A stretch of 37,503 nucleotides of DNA from Bacteroidaceae bacterium (GCA_017548165.1 JAFYMW010000029.1:1-37503), one strand, 5' to 3'; counted from the stretch's first letter, positions 8,156 through 17,646 are shown. Translations and numbers: made by a program. Notes: generated by a model not told the origin, from the letters alone.

Positions 8156-9400
8156 TTACCTACCTAATTGTTTATCCATCTTCTGCTTTCCTGAAACATT
8201 GACATTATGGATTACGGTTTCAGTTTCCTTTTTATCTGCACCTTTATTATGGTTATCAAGCATAGTGTCTATCTCCTCAAATTTCTTACCCATGTTCAAG
8301 TTAAGATAAATTCTGTAGAGTGGATTGCCCCATCTGTCTATGCTTTCAGGCGAGAGTTCGCGGACTTTTTCCATTGGTTTTAGTGCTCGTTGGAACAACT
8401 TTCTACGCTTCATAATATCGTCTTCGCTAAGAGTCATATTCAACAATGAAATACCCTTATTGTAGTATGCGTCTATGTTGTTGCTATCACGCTTCAAGCA
8501 CTCGTCACTCATTTTGATGCATTTTTCATGTTCTCCTTGTGCAAGAGCAAACATGCTCATAGCAAACCAATAAACAGCACGATCACCATCTGTTCGGACT
8601 AAAGAATCGGTGCGAGCCAATCCCTTAGCAAACTGACCTTCGCGCATATAGTGTTCCATCATGTTTAGGAAAAAGTAGTTGCATCCAGGATACTTATCCA
8701 CTCCCTCATCAAGAAGTTTAATCCACTGTATTGTATCGCCCAACTGCAACACACTACGAGCTTTGTATTCATATAAGGCAGAGCTTTCTGTAATGTTTGC
8801 CATGGAAATAGCTTGATCAACATGTTTAAGAACATGACGAGGATTGCCTTCATTCATTCCGCATACAGTTGCCCAATATGCCACACGACCCATAAGACTA
8901 TCAGTATCGGTTGTGTGTGTCTTCAAGAACATATCAAAGAAACTGAAAGCATCTGACCATTGTGACTTTCTCAATAGGAACTTACCACCATTAAGTAGAT
9001 TATTCCTATGCAAATGCCTCATCTTAATATGCTTGTTCTCATATTTACGAGCTGCATCCAAGGAATCGCTACTTAAAGTGTAGTCATAAATCTTCAATAT
9101 TGTCTTGTATAGTTTTATTGTGTCTATATTCTTCTTTAGGTAGGCATTCATATTCAATCCATTGTTGACGCTCTGCTGTAACAATGCACAAATATGGTAT
9201 GCTTCGGCTTTTGTTTTATGCTCTATAGTGTTCTTCTTTAAACTATCAAGCAGGATGCGTTCATGGTTTTCCTGACCAGAACCTGATTTTATTGAGGCAT
9301 ATGCCTCTTTAAACCTCTTCTTCATACTATCCTTCTTTTGAGCATGAAGTTGAGGAGACGATATTCCTAATAATAGTATAAATAGTAATAGTCGAATCAT
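8156..9400 (-). CDS. Secreted TPR-repeat protein
   Basis: The 414-residue protein has a cleavable signal peptide (hydrophobic residues 3-18, then LHAQ) followed by helical repeats. Typical TPR signatures appear in the second half (SALYEYKARSVLQLGD; AVYWFAMSMFALAQGEHEKC; IDAYYNKGISLLN). A Lys/Glu-rich tail ends the protein. It has no catalytic motif and is probably a periplasmic scaffold. Its stop lies 34 bases before the ATG of the TPR-containing sensor kinase, so co-transcription is likely, and it could feed a signal to the kinase's periplasmic TPR domain. That functional link is inference from order only. Confidence 0.8.
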   Translation of the reverse strand: MIRLLLFILLLGISSPQLHAQKKDSMKKRFKEAYASIKSGSGQENHERILLDSLKKNTIEHKTKAEAYHICALLQQSVNNGLNMNAYLKKNIDTIKLYKTILKIYDYTLSSDSLDAARKYENKHIKMRHLHRNNLLNGGKFLLRKSQWSDAFSFFDMFLKTHTTDTDSLMGRVAYWATVCGMNEGNPRHVLKHVDQAISMANITESSALYEYKARSVLQLGDTIQWIKLLDEGVDKYPGCNYFFLNMMEHYMREGQFAKGLARTDSLVRTDGDRAVYWFAMSMFALAQGEHEKCIKMSDECLKRDSNNIDAYYNKGISLLNMTLSEDDIMKRRKLFQRALKPMEKVRELSPESIDRWGNPLYRIYLNLNMGKKFEEIDTMLDNHNKGADKKETETVIHNVNVSGKQKMDKQLGR

Positions 9401-9482
9401 TATCGAACAATAACAAGTATGTTAGAATTTAATCAATGGCGTCAATGTGAAGTGTGTGGAATGTAGTAAATTTTATATATGA

Positions 9483-9508
9483 TGGGAGAGAAAAAGACTC
9501 CTCTCCCA
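9483..9508 (-). terminator. Hairpin between the two TPR genes
   Basis: TGGGAGAG at 9483-9490 pairs with CTCTCCCA at 9501-9508 around a 10-base loop. On the minus strand the loop contains the only T-run and no T-tract follows, so it may be an attenuator or RNA-processing stem rather than a full terminator. Confidence 0.4.
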
Positions 9509-9533
9509 CCATAATTTATATTAGTAGTATATC

Positions 9534-10934
9534 TTAATCGATGTAGACTTCCATGGCGGCAGCCTTGTCCTTCTGACCAGTGTTGTTGTAAATAACCTTC
9601 AAAGGAGAAGCCCACTTGCTGGGATCTTTATCCTCTGTAAGTTCGCGGTATTTCTCGAAATAAGGAGCAGCCTTGCTAAACAAAGCCTTTACTTCGTCCT
9701 CTGCAGCAGTAGCAGCAGCCTTGGTCTTGAACTTCTTACCGCTGATAGCACGTGCTTTCTCCAAAGCGTTTTGATAGTGGCAATAAGCACAGTTGTATAT
9801 ACCATCTGCATAGGTAGGATCTATTTCAACAGACTTTTCGAAGAACTTGATTGCATTTTCAAAATCATTATTGGCATAGAACGCAAAACCGCGACAATAG
9901 TTGGCAACCTTGCTATTGGGATATGTACCTACAAGTTCAGAAGTGTATGTCTCAACAGCCTCCTTACCGAGAGTGTTATAATGAGCCATCAACTGTTGCA
10001 TACCGATCTCACCTATCTCGCTTGTGGGATCAACGGCAATCATTTCCTTTGTAGCAGCAATCCATTCCTCTGTCTTACCCTGATCCTTTAGCATCTGAGG
10101 CTTAGCACGTAACACGAAATTACGACTGTCCTTGTTGTCAAACTTTAATGCCAAATCATAGTACTTATCCATCAATGCTACATTCTTCTCATTGAAAGCA
10201 GTATAGAAGATGTTGAAAGCAAACTGAGATGCAGGGTATTCGGGATTCTTAATGAGTTCGTTGTTTGCTATCTCAGGATATTTTACAGGGAAGTTGCTAT
10301 ATGCATCCAATGCCTTCTCGGCAGCGACCAAGTCATTAGCTTCAATACAGAACTGACACAAGTAAGCATAGTATACATGAGTCTTGGGGAACTTGGCTTT
10401 AACAATCTCGATGTTAGCTTTCTGTAATTCATCCTTGGGATTACCATAAGCGAGTTCGCCATGGCATGCATCAGACAAAGCAAACACAGCTTTTGTGAGT
10501 GCTTCACGATTGTAATTTTCTTTCTTTGATGCCTTTACCAACTCGTTATTGAGAACCATAGTAGCCAGTTGATCAAGACTCTTGAAAGCATCGTATCTCT
10601 TGTTTTCCTTGATGTACTGGAGATTCTTCTCAGACAGAGCTTCATAAAGATAATCGATACCTTCGATTGACTTCTGCTGAATTTTTGCCTCATTTTCTGC
10701 AATAAGAGCTTGATTGGCTTTGTCGGCCTTCTGCTGCTCCATTTGGTTTGCTTGATAGAGAGTATTAACCTCTGCTGCGCAAGCATTACCCTTAGTCATC
10801 AGATTGTTAGCATGCTTTGTAGCCTCCTTCAATGCAGCTTTGGCAGCCTTTGCTGCAGCCTTGTCTTCAGGAGTCTGAGCCATAACGTTACATGTCAGTA
10901 ACGCAAGAGCAATTGACAAAATTACCTTTTTCAT
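9534..10934 (-). CDS. Secreted TPR-repeat protein, gyrA-linked
   Basis: The 466-residue protein has a signal peptide (MKKVILSIALALLTCNVMAQ) and then an Ala/Lys-rich coiled-coil start. Several TPR units follow, clearest at VANYCRGFAFYANNDFENAI followed by KFFEKSVEIDPTYADGIYN. No enzyme motif is present. It starts 41 bases after the gyrA stop on the same strand, which suggests one transcript. It is followed by a second secreted TPR protein and a kinase with its own TPR domain, so three proteins with related repeat folds are encoded in a row. The role is unknown. Confidence 0.82.
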   Translation of the reverse strand: MKKVILSIALALLTCNVMAQTPEDKAAAKAAKAALKEATKHANNLMTKGNACAAEVNTLYQANQMEQQKADKANQALIAENEAKIQQKSIEGIDYLYEALSEKNLQYIKENKRYDAFKSLDQLATMVLNNELVKASKKENYNREALTKAVFALSDACHGELAYGNPKDELQKANIEIVKAKFPKTHVYYAYLCQFCIEANDLVAAEKALDAYSNFPVKYPEIANNELIKNPEYPASQFAFNIFYTAFNEKNVALMDKYYDLALKFDNKDSRNFVLRAKPQMLKDQGKTEEWIAATKEMIAVDPTSEIGEIGMQQLMAHYNTLGKEAVETYTSELVGTYPNSKVANYCRGFAFYANNDFENAIKFFEKSVEIDPTYADGIYNCAYCHYQNALEKARAISGKKFKTKAAATAAEDEVKALFSKAAPYFEKYRELTEDKDPSKWASPLKVIYNNTGQKDKAAAMEVYID

Positions 10935-10975
10935 AATTAGTTAGTTTATAGGGTTATTTCTATATACAATTAAAT

Positions 10976-13591
10976 TCACACTTCAAAATCAAAAACTCCC
11001 TGAGGATCGGATTTTTCCTCATTGATGTCTGTTGATGTATAATCTGTCTGTTGCTGTTCTTCTACAACAATTACCTGTTCCTGTTGATCAGAGTCCGATG
11101 CTGGTGCAGGGGTAAGTTCTGCATTCTCCTGCTCTTCGTCATCATCAGAACGGGGCACCACGCACACATGGGCTATGCTATCACCACGCTTCTTCAGTTC
11201 GATTACCTTGGTACCCTGAGTGGCACGGTTCTTGGTTTCCTTGATATCATCAACATGCAGACGGATAACCGTTCCTGACTTGTTTATAATCATCAAATCA
11301 TCATTTTCAGTAACCACCTGAAGTGTAACCAATTTGCTATCATCAGACAAATTCATGGCTTTAACACCTTTTGCATGACGATTGGTCTTACGATATGCCT
11401 CTACAGAAGTGTACTTACCCCAACCCTTATCGCTCATCACCAGGATGCTCTCGTTCTCTGGGTCGTTAATCACAGCCATACCGATAACCTCATCCTCACC
11501 ATCATTGTCAAGCACGATACTCTGAACACCAGTGCTAACACGTCCCATGGTACGTACATCACTTTCATTGAAACGCACAGCACGACCATTCTTGTTTGCT
11601 ACGATGATTTCATCGCTACCATTTGTCAGGTTAACAGCAATTACTCTATCCTCCTCACGTATATTGATGGCATTAACACCATTAGTACGAGGACGGCTAT
11701 ATTCTGACAGACAAGTCTTCTTAACGATACCTTCCTTAGTTGCAAAAACAACATAGTGTGACTTGCAGAATTCTGGATCTTGCAACTTACGTATCAACAG
11801 ACATGCCTGAACTTTGTCACCAGGTTCTACTTGAAGGAGATTTTGAATCGCACGACCTTTGTTTTGCTTGGTACCCTCTGGTATATCATATACTTTCAAC
11901 CAGTAGCAACGACCACGATCGGTGAAGAACATCATTGTGTTGTGCATGGTACCAGTATAAATGTGCTCAATAAAATCGTTGTCGCGTGTAGCAGAACCCT
12001 TGGAACCAATACCACCTCGTCCCTGTGCACGGAATTCTGCAAGAGGAGTACGTTTGATGTAACCCATATGGCTAATAGTAACCACAACCTCGTCATCAGC
12101 ATAGAAATCCTCAGCATTAAATTCTTCAGCACTGGGCATTATCTGAGTTTTGCGCTCATCAGCATACTTTTCCTTAACCTCAATAAGTTCGTCCTTGATA
12201 ACCTTACGGCACAATTCGTCATCAGTAAGAATCTGATTAAAGTATGCAATTTTCTCCTGAAGTTCCTTAAACTCGTTGCGAAGATCCTCCTGACGCAGAC
12301 CAGTCAGCTGACTCAAGCGCATATCTACAATAGCTTTTGATTGGAGTTCATCCAATTGGAAACGTACCTCCAAATTGCGCTGGGCCTCTTGAGGAGTTTT
12401 GCTACCGCGGATGATACGAACAACCTCGTCAATATTGTCGCTAGCAATAATCAAACCTTCAAGAATGTGTGCTCTCTCCTCGGCCTTGCGAAGGTCATAT
12501 TTAGTACGACGTATCACTACCTCGTGACGATGAGCAACGAAATTGCCAATACAATCCCTCAATGTCAGCAGACGTGGACGTCCCTTTACTAATGCGATTG
12601 CATTGACACTGAAGCTTGTCTGAAGCGCTGTCATCTTAAATAACTTGTTCAGGACCACACGTGCATTAGCATCACGCTTAACATCGACAACAATGCGCAT
12701 ACCTTCACGGTCGCTCTCATCGTTGGCGTTGCTGATACCCTCAAGTCTGCCATCCTTCATCAATTCGGCAATGTTCTCTATAAGCTGAGCCTTGTTGACA
12801 CCATATGGGATTTCTGTTATGACAATCTTATCGTGCTGGTCGTGTGCTTCGATATCAGCCTTGGCACGCATGATAACGCGACCTCGACCTGTCTCGTATG
12901 CATCCTTTATTCCTTGCAGACCCATAATATAGGCGCCTGTTGGGAAGTCTGGTCCTTTGACATACTGCATCAATTCCTCGGTGTCCATTTCATTGTTGTC
13001 CACGTATGCCACACAAGCATCAATCACTTCACCTAAATTGTGTGTAGGAATATTAGTTGCCATACCAACGGCAATACCTGTGGCACCATTTACAAGAAGG
13101 TTGGGAATACGAGTGGGCATCACTGTGGGCTCCTGCAGAGTGTCGTCGAAGTTATTGGTCATATCCACCGTTTCCTTCTCCAAATCTTCCATCATAGCCT
13201 CACCCATAAGCGAGAGACGTGCCTCTGTATAACGCATAGCGGCAGCACTATCACCATCGATCGAACCAAAGTTACCCTGACCGTCTATCAAGGTATAACG
13301 CATGCTCCAATCTTGGGCCATACGTACCAATGCGCCATAAACCGAACTATCACCATGTGGATGATATTTACCCAAAACCTCACCCACGATACGGGCACTC
13401 TTTTTGTAGGGCTTGTTGTGTGTGTTGCCCAATTGTTCCATGCCGAAAAGTATACGGCGATGTACGGGCTTAAAACCGTCACGCACATCGGGCAGAGCAC
13501 GAGCTACAATAACACTCATAGAGTAATCAATGTAGCTTTTCCTCATCTCCTGCTCAATGTCAACTTTGATGATTCTTTCTTGATCTTCCAT
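10976..13591 (-). CDS. gyrA: DNA gyrase subunit A
   Basis: The 871-residue protein is the breakage-reunion subunit that, with GyrB, introduces negative supercoils. Visible marks are the start of the winged-helix domain (SYIDYSMSVIVARALPDVRD), KPVHRRILFGM, the quinolone-contact region HPHGDSSVYG (residues 77-86) and the catalytic Tyr121 in AAMRYTEARLS. A six-bladed C-terminal DNA-wrapping domain follows, with the GyrA box as QGRGGIGSKG, and the protein ends in an acidic Gln/Glu-rich tail. Ser82 corresponds to E. coli Ser83, while the E. coli Asp87 position is Gly86. The gene appears to lead an operon running into the TPR and two-component genes. Confidence 0.98.
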   Translation of the reverse strand: MEDQERIIKVDIEQEMRKSYIDYSMSVIVARALPDVRDGFKPVHRRILFGMEQLGNTHNKPYKKSARIVGEVLGKYHPHGDSSVYGALVRMAQDWSMRYTLIDGQGNFGSIDGDSAAAMRYTEARLSLMGEAMMEDLEKETVDMTNNFDDTLQEPTVMPTRIPNLLVNGATGIAVGMATNIPTHNLGEVIDACVAYVDNNEMDTEELMQYVKGPDFPTGAYIMGLQGIKDAYETGRGRVIMRAKADIEAHDQHDKIVITEIPYGVNKAQLIENIAELMKDGRLEGISNANDESDREGMRIVVDVKRDANARVVLNKLFKMTALQTSFSVNAIALVKGRPRLLTLRDCIGNFVAHRHEVVIRRTKYDLRKAEERAHILEGLIIASDNIDEVVRIIRGSKTPQEAQRNLEVRFQLDELQSKAIVDMRLSQLTGLRQEDLRNEFKELQEKIAYFNQILTDDELCRKVIKDELIEVKEKYADERKTQIMPSAEEFNAEDFYADDEVVVTISHMGYIKRTPLAEFRAQGRGGIGSKGSATRDNDFIEHIYTGTMHNTMMFFTDRGRCYWLKVYDIPEGTKQNKGRAIQNLLQVEPGDKVQACLLIRKLQDPEFCKSHYVVFATKEGIVKKTCLSEYSRPRTNGVNAINIREEDRVIAVNLTNGSDEIIVANKNGRAVRFNESDVRTMGRVSTGVQSIVLDNDGEDEVIGMAVINDPENESILVMSDKGWGKYTSVEAYRKTNRHAKGVKAMNLSDDSKLVTLQVVTENDDLMIINKSGTVIRLHVDDIKETKNRATQGTKVIELKKRGDSIAHVCVVPRSDDDEEQENAELTPAPASDSDQQEQVIVVEEQQQTDYTSTDINEEKSDPQGVFDFEV

Positions 13592-13621
13592 TTATAAAAT
13601 TTTAGTAGTATTATCCAACAA

Positions 13622-13636
13622 AAGGGTTTTACCCTT
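13622..13636. promoter_or_regulatory. Perfect inverted repeat in the presumed gyrA leader
   Basis: AAGGGT-TTT-ACCCTT lies between the proposed gyrA -7 element and the gyrA start. It would fall at the transcript start, so it could be a stabilising 5' hairpin or an operator. Both roles are inference. Confidence 0.35.
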
Positions 13637-13645
13637 ATTTTTTTG

Positions 13646-13653
13646 CAAATTTA
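13646..13653 (-). promoter_or_regulatory. gyrA promoter (-7 element)
   Basis: Minus-strand TAAATTTG matches the Bacteroidetes consensus TAnnTTTG exactly. A TTG (in TTCTTGC) lies about 20 bases upstream as a possible -33 element. The element is 55 bases before the gyrA ATG. Confidence 0.6.
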
Positions 13654-13845
13654 GGCATTTTTAGGGACTTTAGCAAGAAAAGACCATATTATTCATACAG
13701 CTATTCTGCATATTAAGGAGCTGTATTTATGAGGTTTTTGATTTTTTAATATTTTTTCGCAAACACGAGTCTAGACATTAACAAAAAACAACTATCTTTA
13801 TGACCAAAATCTAACATAATTTTAACGATTGACAAACTATTATCA

Positions 13846-15522
13846 ATGAAAAAGATTCTATTATCCATCTGTATGTTTCTTGCTTTTGGTAATGCTATGA
13901 CTATGTCTGCGCAAGTTGCGGACTACAATGTCATACCCTTGCCAAAAGAAGTCAAGACCGACACAACACAGTCATTTACCCTAACCAATGAAATGACCAT
14001 AGCATGTGATGTTTCCAACCCTGAGTTGCTACGCAACGCACAATTCCTCTGCGAATGGGTAAAACAAATATCTGGCATAGAACTTGTACTGACTGGTGAT
14101 ATGAAGAGTGCTAACATACGTCTTAGCCTTGATTATCCAACAAATAAGAAACTCAAAAAGGGTGAAAATACGCCAGAGCTCACTGAACAGCAGAAAGAAG
14201 CCTATATCATCAGCATAAACAAGAAAGGAATTGACATACAAGCACGCAATCCTGTGGGTATATTCCGTGCAGCACAAACCTTACGAAAATCATTACCTAT
14301 AGAGAAGAAAAGGTCTGGCAAAATAGAATTTCCATTTGTCTGCATAAAGGACGAGCCTCGTTTTGAATATCGTGGTGTATTGCTTGATTGTGGCCGTAAT
14401 TTCTACACAGTAGAGTTTATCAAGCAATTCATAGATGTTATGGCATTGCATGGTTGTAACCAATTCCATTGGCATCTTACAGAAGACCAGGGATGGCGTT
14501 TCGAAGTAAAATCCTACCCTATGCTAGCACCTAAGGGCAGTATGCGCAGTGAAACGATAGTTGGTCCAAATCATTGCAACATCTACGACGGCATACCTCA
14601 TGGTGGATACTACACACAAGATGATTGTCGCGAGGTGGTACGTTATGCTGCAGAACGATATATTAACGTGATACCCGAGATAGACTTACCTGGTCATATG
14701 CAAAGTGCCTTGCATGTATTTCCAAACCTTGGATGCAAAGGTGGTTCATATCCTGTAAAGACCAATTGGGGAGTAAGTCGCGAGGTTCTTTGTGGCGGTA
14801 ATCCCGAAACCATGACATTCCTCAAGACTGTCCTAGATGAAATTTGTAAGGTTTTCCCATCACAATACATTCACATTGGTGGTGACGAATGTCCAAAGAA
14901 TCGTTGGAAAGAATGTCCAAAATGTCAGGCAAAGATAAAAGAGCTTGGATTGAAAAGTAATGGTACACATAGTGCTGAAAACCAATTACAAAGCTACATC
15001 AACCGCGAGATAGAGATGTTCATGAAAGAACGCGGCCGCGACATCATTGGTTGGGACGAGATTCTCGAGGGAGGACTCTCTGGTCGCTCCATCGTCATGT
15101 CGTGGCGAGGAATCAAAGGTGGCATATCTGCTGCACGTCAGGGACATCGCGTCATTATGAGCCCTAATGTATATACCTATATCGACCACCCACAACTCAA
15201 GGAACTTGGCAAGCAACCTCGCACAACAGATGGTTACATAGTTTCTGCAAGTAAAATATATTCATTCGAGCCTCTCTTGCCAGATAGCCTCACCCAAGAT
15301 CAACAGAGCAGCATCCTTGGACAACAGGTTAACCTATGGACCGAGCGTGTAGCCTATCCCGACCATGCTTTCTACCAGTTGTTGCCACGCCTTGGTGCTG
15401 CCAGCGAAGTTCAGTGGTGTCTACCTGAACAGAAAGATTTTGAGTATTTCAAAACCCGCCTGCCACGTCTAACAAAACTATATCAAATCATTGGAGTAAA
15501 CTATTGTAAAAATGTCGAATAG
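13846..15522 (+). CDS. Beta-N-acetylhexosaminidase, GH20
   Basis: The 558-residue secreted enzyme removes terminal beta-linked GlcNAc or GalNAc from glycans by substrate-assisted catalysis. It has a signal peptide (residues 1-22), a GH20b-type N-terminal domain (about 27-170), then the catalytic barrel starting at RFEYRGVLLDCGRNF. The motifs HWHLTEDQGWR and HIGGDECPK are present, with the catalytic Asp347-Glu348 pair. A Cys cluster (DECPKNRWKECPKC) follows the catalytic pair. The size fits the family and the periplasm or cell surface is the likely site. A possible -7 element (TATCTTTA, 13793-13800) precedes it without a clear -33. It ends before a strong bidirectional terminator. Confidence 0.95.
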   Translation: MKKILLSICMFLAFGNAMTMSAQVADYNVIPLPKEVKTDTTQSFTLTNEMTIACDVSNPELLRNAQFLCEWVKQISGIELVLTGDMKSANIRLSLDYPTNKKLKKGENTPELTEQQKEAYIISINKKGIDIQARNPVGIFRAAQTLRKSLPIEKKRSGKIEFPFVCIKDEPRFEYRGVLLDCGRNFYTVEFIKQFIDVMALHGCNQFHWHLTEDQGWRFEVKSYPMLAPKGSMRSETIVGPNHCNIYDGIPHGGYYTQDDCREVVRYAAERYINVIPEIDLPGHMQSALHVFPNLGCKGGSYPVKTNWGVSREVLCGGNPETMTFLKTVLDEICKVFPSQYIHIGGDECPKNRWKECPKCQAKIKELGLKSNGTHSAENQLQSYINREIEMFMKERGRDIIGWDEILEGGLSGRSIVMSWRGIKGGISAARQGHRVIMSPNVYTYIDHPQLKELGKQPRTTDGYIVSASKIYSFEPLLPDSLTQDQQSSILGQQVNLWTERVAYPDHAFYQLLPRLGAASEVQWCLPEQKDFEYFKTRLPRLTKLYQIIGVNYCKNVE

Positions 15523-15617
15523 TTATATTTGTAATTTCTTGTTGGTAGTATTCTATCTATTCGTCATTGGTTGCGTCTGATGCTGCTACAATATGTATTT
15601 AACCGAATGCTTACCCC

Positions 15618-15656
15618 AAAAGTGTGTGCTCTGATTTAATAGAGCACACACTTTTT
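15618..15656. terminator. Bidirectional intrinsic terminator between hexosaminidase and M6 protease genes
   Basis: A perfect 15-bp stem (AAAAGTGTGTGCTCT at 15618-15632 with AGAGCACACACTTTT at 15641-15655) surrounds an 8-base loop. The A-run on one side and T-run on the other let it work for both converging genes. Confidence 0.9.
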
Positions 15657-15702
15657 ATTATCCTTTATCTACTTTAAATCAAGGTTTAAAGGATACAAGA
15701 CG

Positions 15703-17355
15703 TTAACGATAATCATTAATTACCTTACTTGTCTTACCTGTCTTTGTATTAGTAACAACATATACACCTCGTGGCAATGTTTTCAATCCGCTCTCTGTTG
15801 TCATTGCCACCATTCTGCCGTCTATGCCATATACCTTCAGCATAGCATCACCTGTATAATTGTTACCAATCACAACATCTTCTACATCGGTCTCTTCTCC
15901 ACCCATAAAAGCAAATGATACAGTATTTGTCTGTGAATCGTATACTATATCTGTTATAGGCTTATGCATTAAATATGTACCATCAACATTTGGAGTATGC
16001 AAACGTGCGGCTGGAGCCACGCGATCACCTTCTGTACGCTCCTCATCTGTAAGTTCATTATTTCCAGCCAATCCCCAGTATGCCAAAACAGACTCTACGT
16101 TCTTTAATGGCCACAAATGTCCTCGTAATTCCGAAAGATATTTATCTGTATCGGCTGCAAAATTATCACACAACTCAAAATGTCCATTGGCAGGCACTAT
16201 GGTCATACGCTGGTGTGCAGCATCCACATTCACTCTGTTCACAGCCCAACTATTGGCATTATAGTCAACGTGATATATCATCATACCACTACCCAAAGAT
16301 TGACACAAAGTACGACTCCATGGATCGTTAACGCTACGGTTCTCTAGCACATAATATTCATCACGATTACCATCATTATAAATTACATATGCAGAACCAC
16401 CCTCAGCTATAGTCTTCATGCCAGACACTGTTGTTGGCTGAGACAATTCCACTAAAGGCAACCATCCCATATAGTTGCGCTCGTAAGCTGTATAAGGAGT
16501 GGGATGATAGCCATTATACCAATACTCACCATAGTCCATCACGCTCCAATAATCCATACCAGGCGCTTTATAGTTAAGGTCATAAAAGTCAGGAAGTCCT
16601 AGCATATGTGAGATTTCATGAACAAAGACACCAATGCCATTTAACTTGGCATTCTGTCCTGTGCCTAATAGTTCTGGCGCTACCAATTCTGTGGCATATG
16701 TAATACCACTTGTGGTATAGGAAGATGTCCAGCATGCTGGATGCATACCATCATTATCACCAACATTGGCACCTGCACCAGGAAATACTATTACAACACC
16801 ATCAATTTTACCATCTTCATTGGTATCTAATTCTGTCAAACGGTCATTGAGTTGTACAGCCAAACTGTCAAGGGCCTCGTTTCGAAATGTCAATCTCTTG
16901 TTTGAGCCACTTACCTCACCATAATACTTGCGTTCCTTAGATATTGAAATAGGTTCAGTAATTACAAACTCTGGTTCAAACACTCCATTACTCATAGCCT
17001 TGAAATAATCAACAACAGAATTAGGATTATCACCTACACCTACATTCTTACCATTAAAGAAAGTATCAAATAGTTTTTTCAGTTCTTCATCGTTGGGGGC
17101 TACAGTAAACTTGACATCAGCATAATTTGCCAAACATACAACAATTTTAGGGGAACCCTTTGCTGCTAAAGGAGCCTTTTCCTGAACTGCTGCCGTACGT
17201 TGCATAATGCGTGCATCAAAAGTAGCATCCTCGTGCTGTATGCACTTGTGCCTCACCACAGGTATTGTTGGCACTCCCTCTGGTCGAAAGACATCAAATT
17301 GAGCATAAGTCTGCGTAGCAAAAAACAGACAAGCTAATGCTAAAAATTTCCTCAT
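15703..17355 (-). CDS. Secreted M6-family metalloprotease with C-terminal sorting tail
   Basis: The 550-residue protein has a signal peptide (MRKFLALACLFFATQTYAQ). The zinc motif HEISHMLGLPD at residues 246-256 fits HExxHxxGxxD of immune-inhibitor-A-like M6 peptidases, and MDYWSVMDYG supplies the Met-turn region. A DTNEDGKIDG loop at 177-186 resembles a calcium-binding loop. The last 55 or so residues (LKVYGIDGRMVAMT, then LPRGVYVVTN) look like the type IX secretion C-terminal domain of Bacteroidetes, so export to the surface or outside is likely. Target proteins are unknown. A minus-strand TAACTTTG at 17433-17440 is a plausible -7 element. Confidence 0.9.
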   Translation of the reverse strand: MRKFLALACLFFATQTYAQFDVFRPEGVPTIPVVRHKCIQHEDATFDARIMQRTAAVQEKAPLAAKGSPKIVVCLANYADVKFTVAPNDEELKKLFDTFFNGKNVGVGDNPNSVVDYFKAMSNGVFEPEFVITEPISISKERKYYGEVSGSNKRLTFRNEALDSLAVQLNDRLTELDTNEDGKIDGVVIVFPGAGANVGDNDGMHPACWTSSYTTSGITYATELVAPELLGTGQNAKLNGIGVFVHEISHMLGLPDFYDLNYKAPGMDYWSVMDYGEYWYNGYHPTPYTAYERNYMGWLPLVELSQPTTVSGMKTIAEGGSAYVIYNDGNRDEYYVLENRSVNDPWSRTLCQSLGSGMMIYHVDYNANSWAVNRVNVDAAHQRMTIVPANGHFELCDNFAADTDKYLSELRGHLWPLKNVESVLAYWGLAGNNELTDEERTEGDRVAPAARLHTPNVDGTYLMHKPITDIVYDSQTNTVSFAFMGGEETDVEDVVIGNNYTGDAMLKVYGIDGRMVAMTTESGLKTLPRGVYVVTNTKTGKTSKVINDYR

Positions 17356-17432
17356 AATATTTACTTATATAATTTTCAATTACAACCTATATTTAATTAT
17401 GTATATAGGACATCATATTCCATAGTTTGGCA

Positions 17433-17440
17433 CAAAGTTA
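17433..17440 (-). promoter_or_regulatory. Possible promoter of the M6 protease gene (-7 element)
   Basis: Minus-strand TAACTTTG fits TAnnTTTG and lies 78 bases before the ATG. No strong TTTG is seen 19-21 bases upstream. Confidence 0.4.
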
Positions 17441-17480
17441 CACCATTTTTACTTATATGTATAAAAAATAGTTTAAAAAC

Positions 17481-17512
17481 TTTCTATATTATTATTTAAA
17501 AGCGTATCTTTG
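17481..17512 (+). promoter_or_regulatory. tRNA-Ala promoter
   Basis: TATCTTTG at 17505-17512 matches TAnnTTTG. TTTC at 17481-17484 lies 20 bases upstream at the -33 position. The tRNA begins 20 bases after the -7 element. Confidence 0.6.
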
Positions 17513-17531
17513 CAAAGCAAAAGTCAATTAA

Positions 17532-17605
<74 letters not shown>

Positions 17606-17608
17606 CAC

Positions 17609-17646
17609 AAAAGCAGGAAAGATTTTTAAATATCTTTCCTGCTTTT
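17609..17646. terminator. Terminator after tRNA-Ala
   Basis: AAAAGCAGGAAAGAT at 17609-17623 pairs perfectly (15 bp) with ATCTTTCCTGCTTTT at 17632-17646 around an 8-base loop, and the stem ends in a T-run. It begins four bases after the tRNA discriminator base. Confidence 0.88.

Noticed and set aside
15560-15616. Possible fourth copy of the 57-bp repeat (ends CCGAATGCTTAC)
   Set aside because: Only the last 10 or so bases match well; the rest does not align, so chance cannot be excluded.
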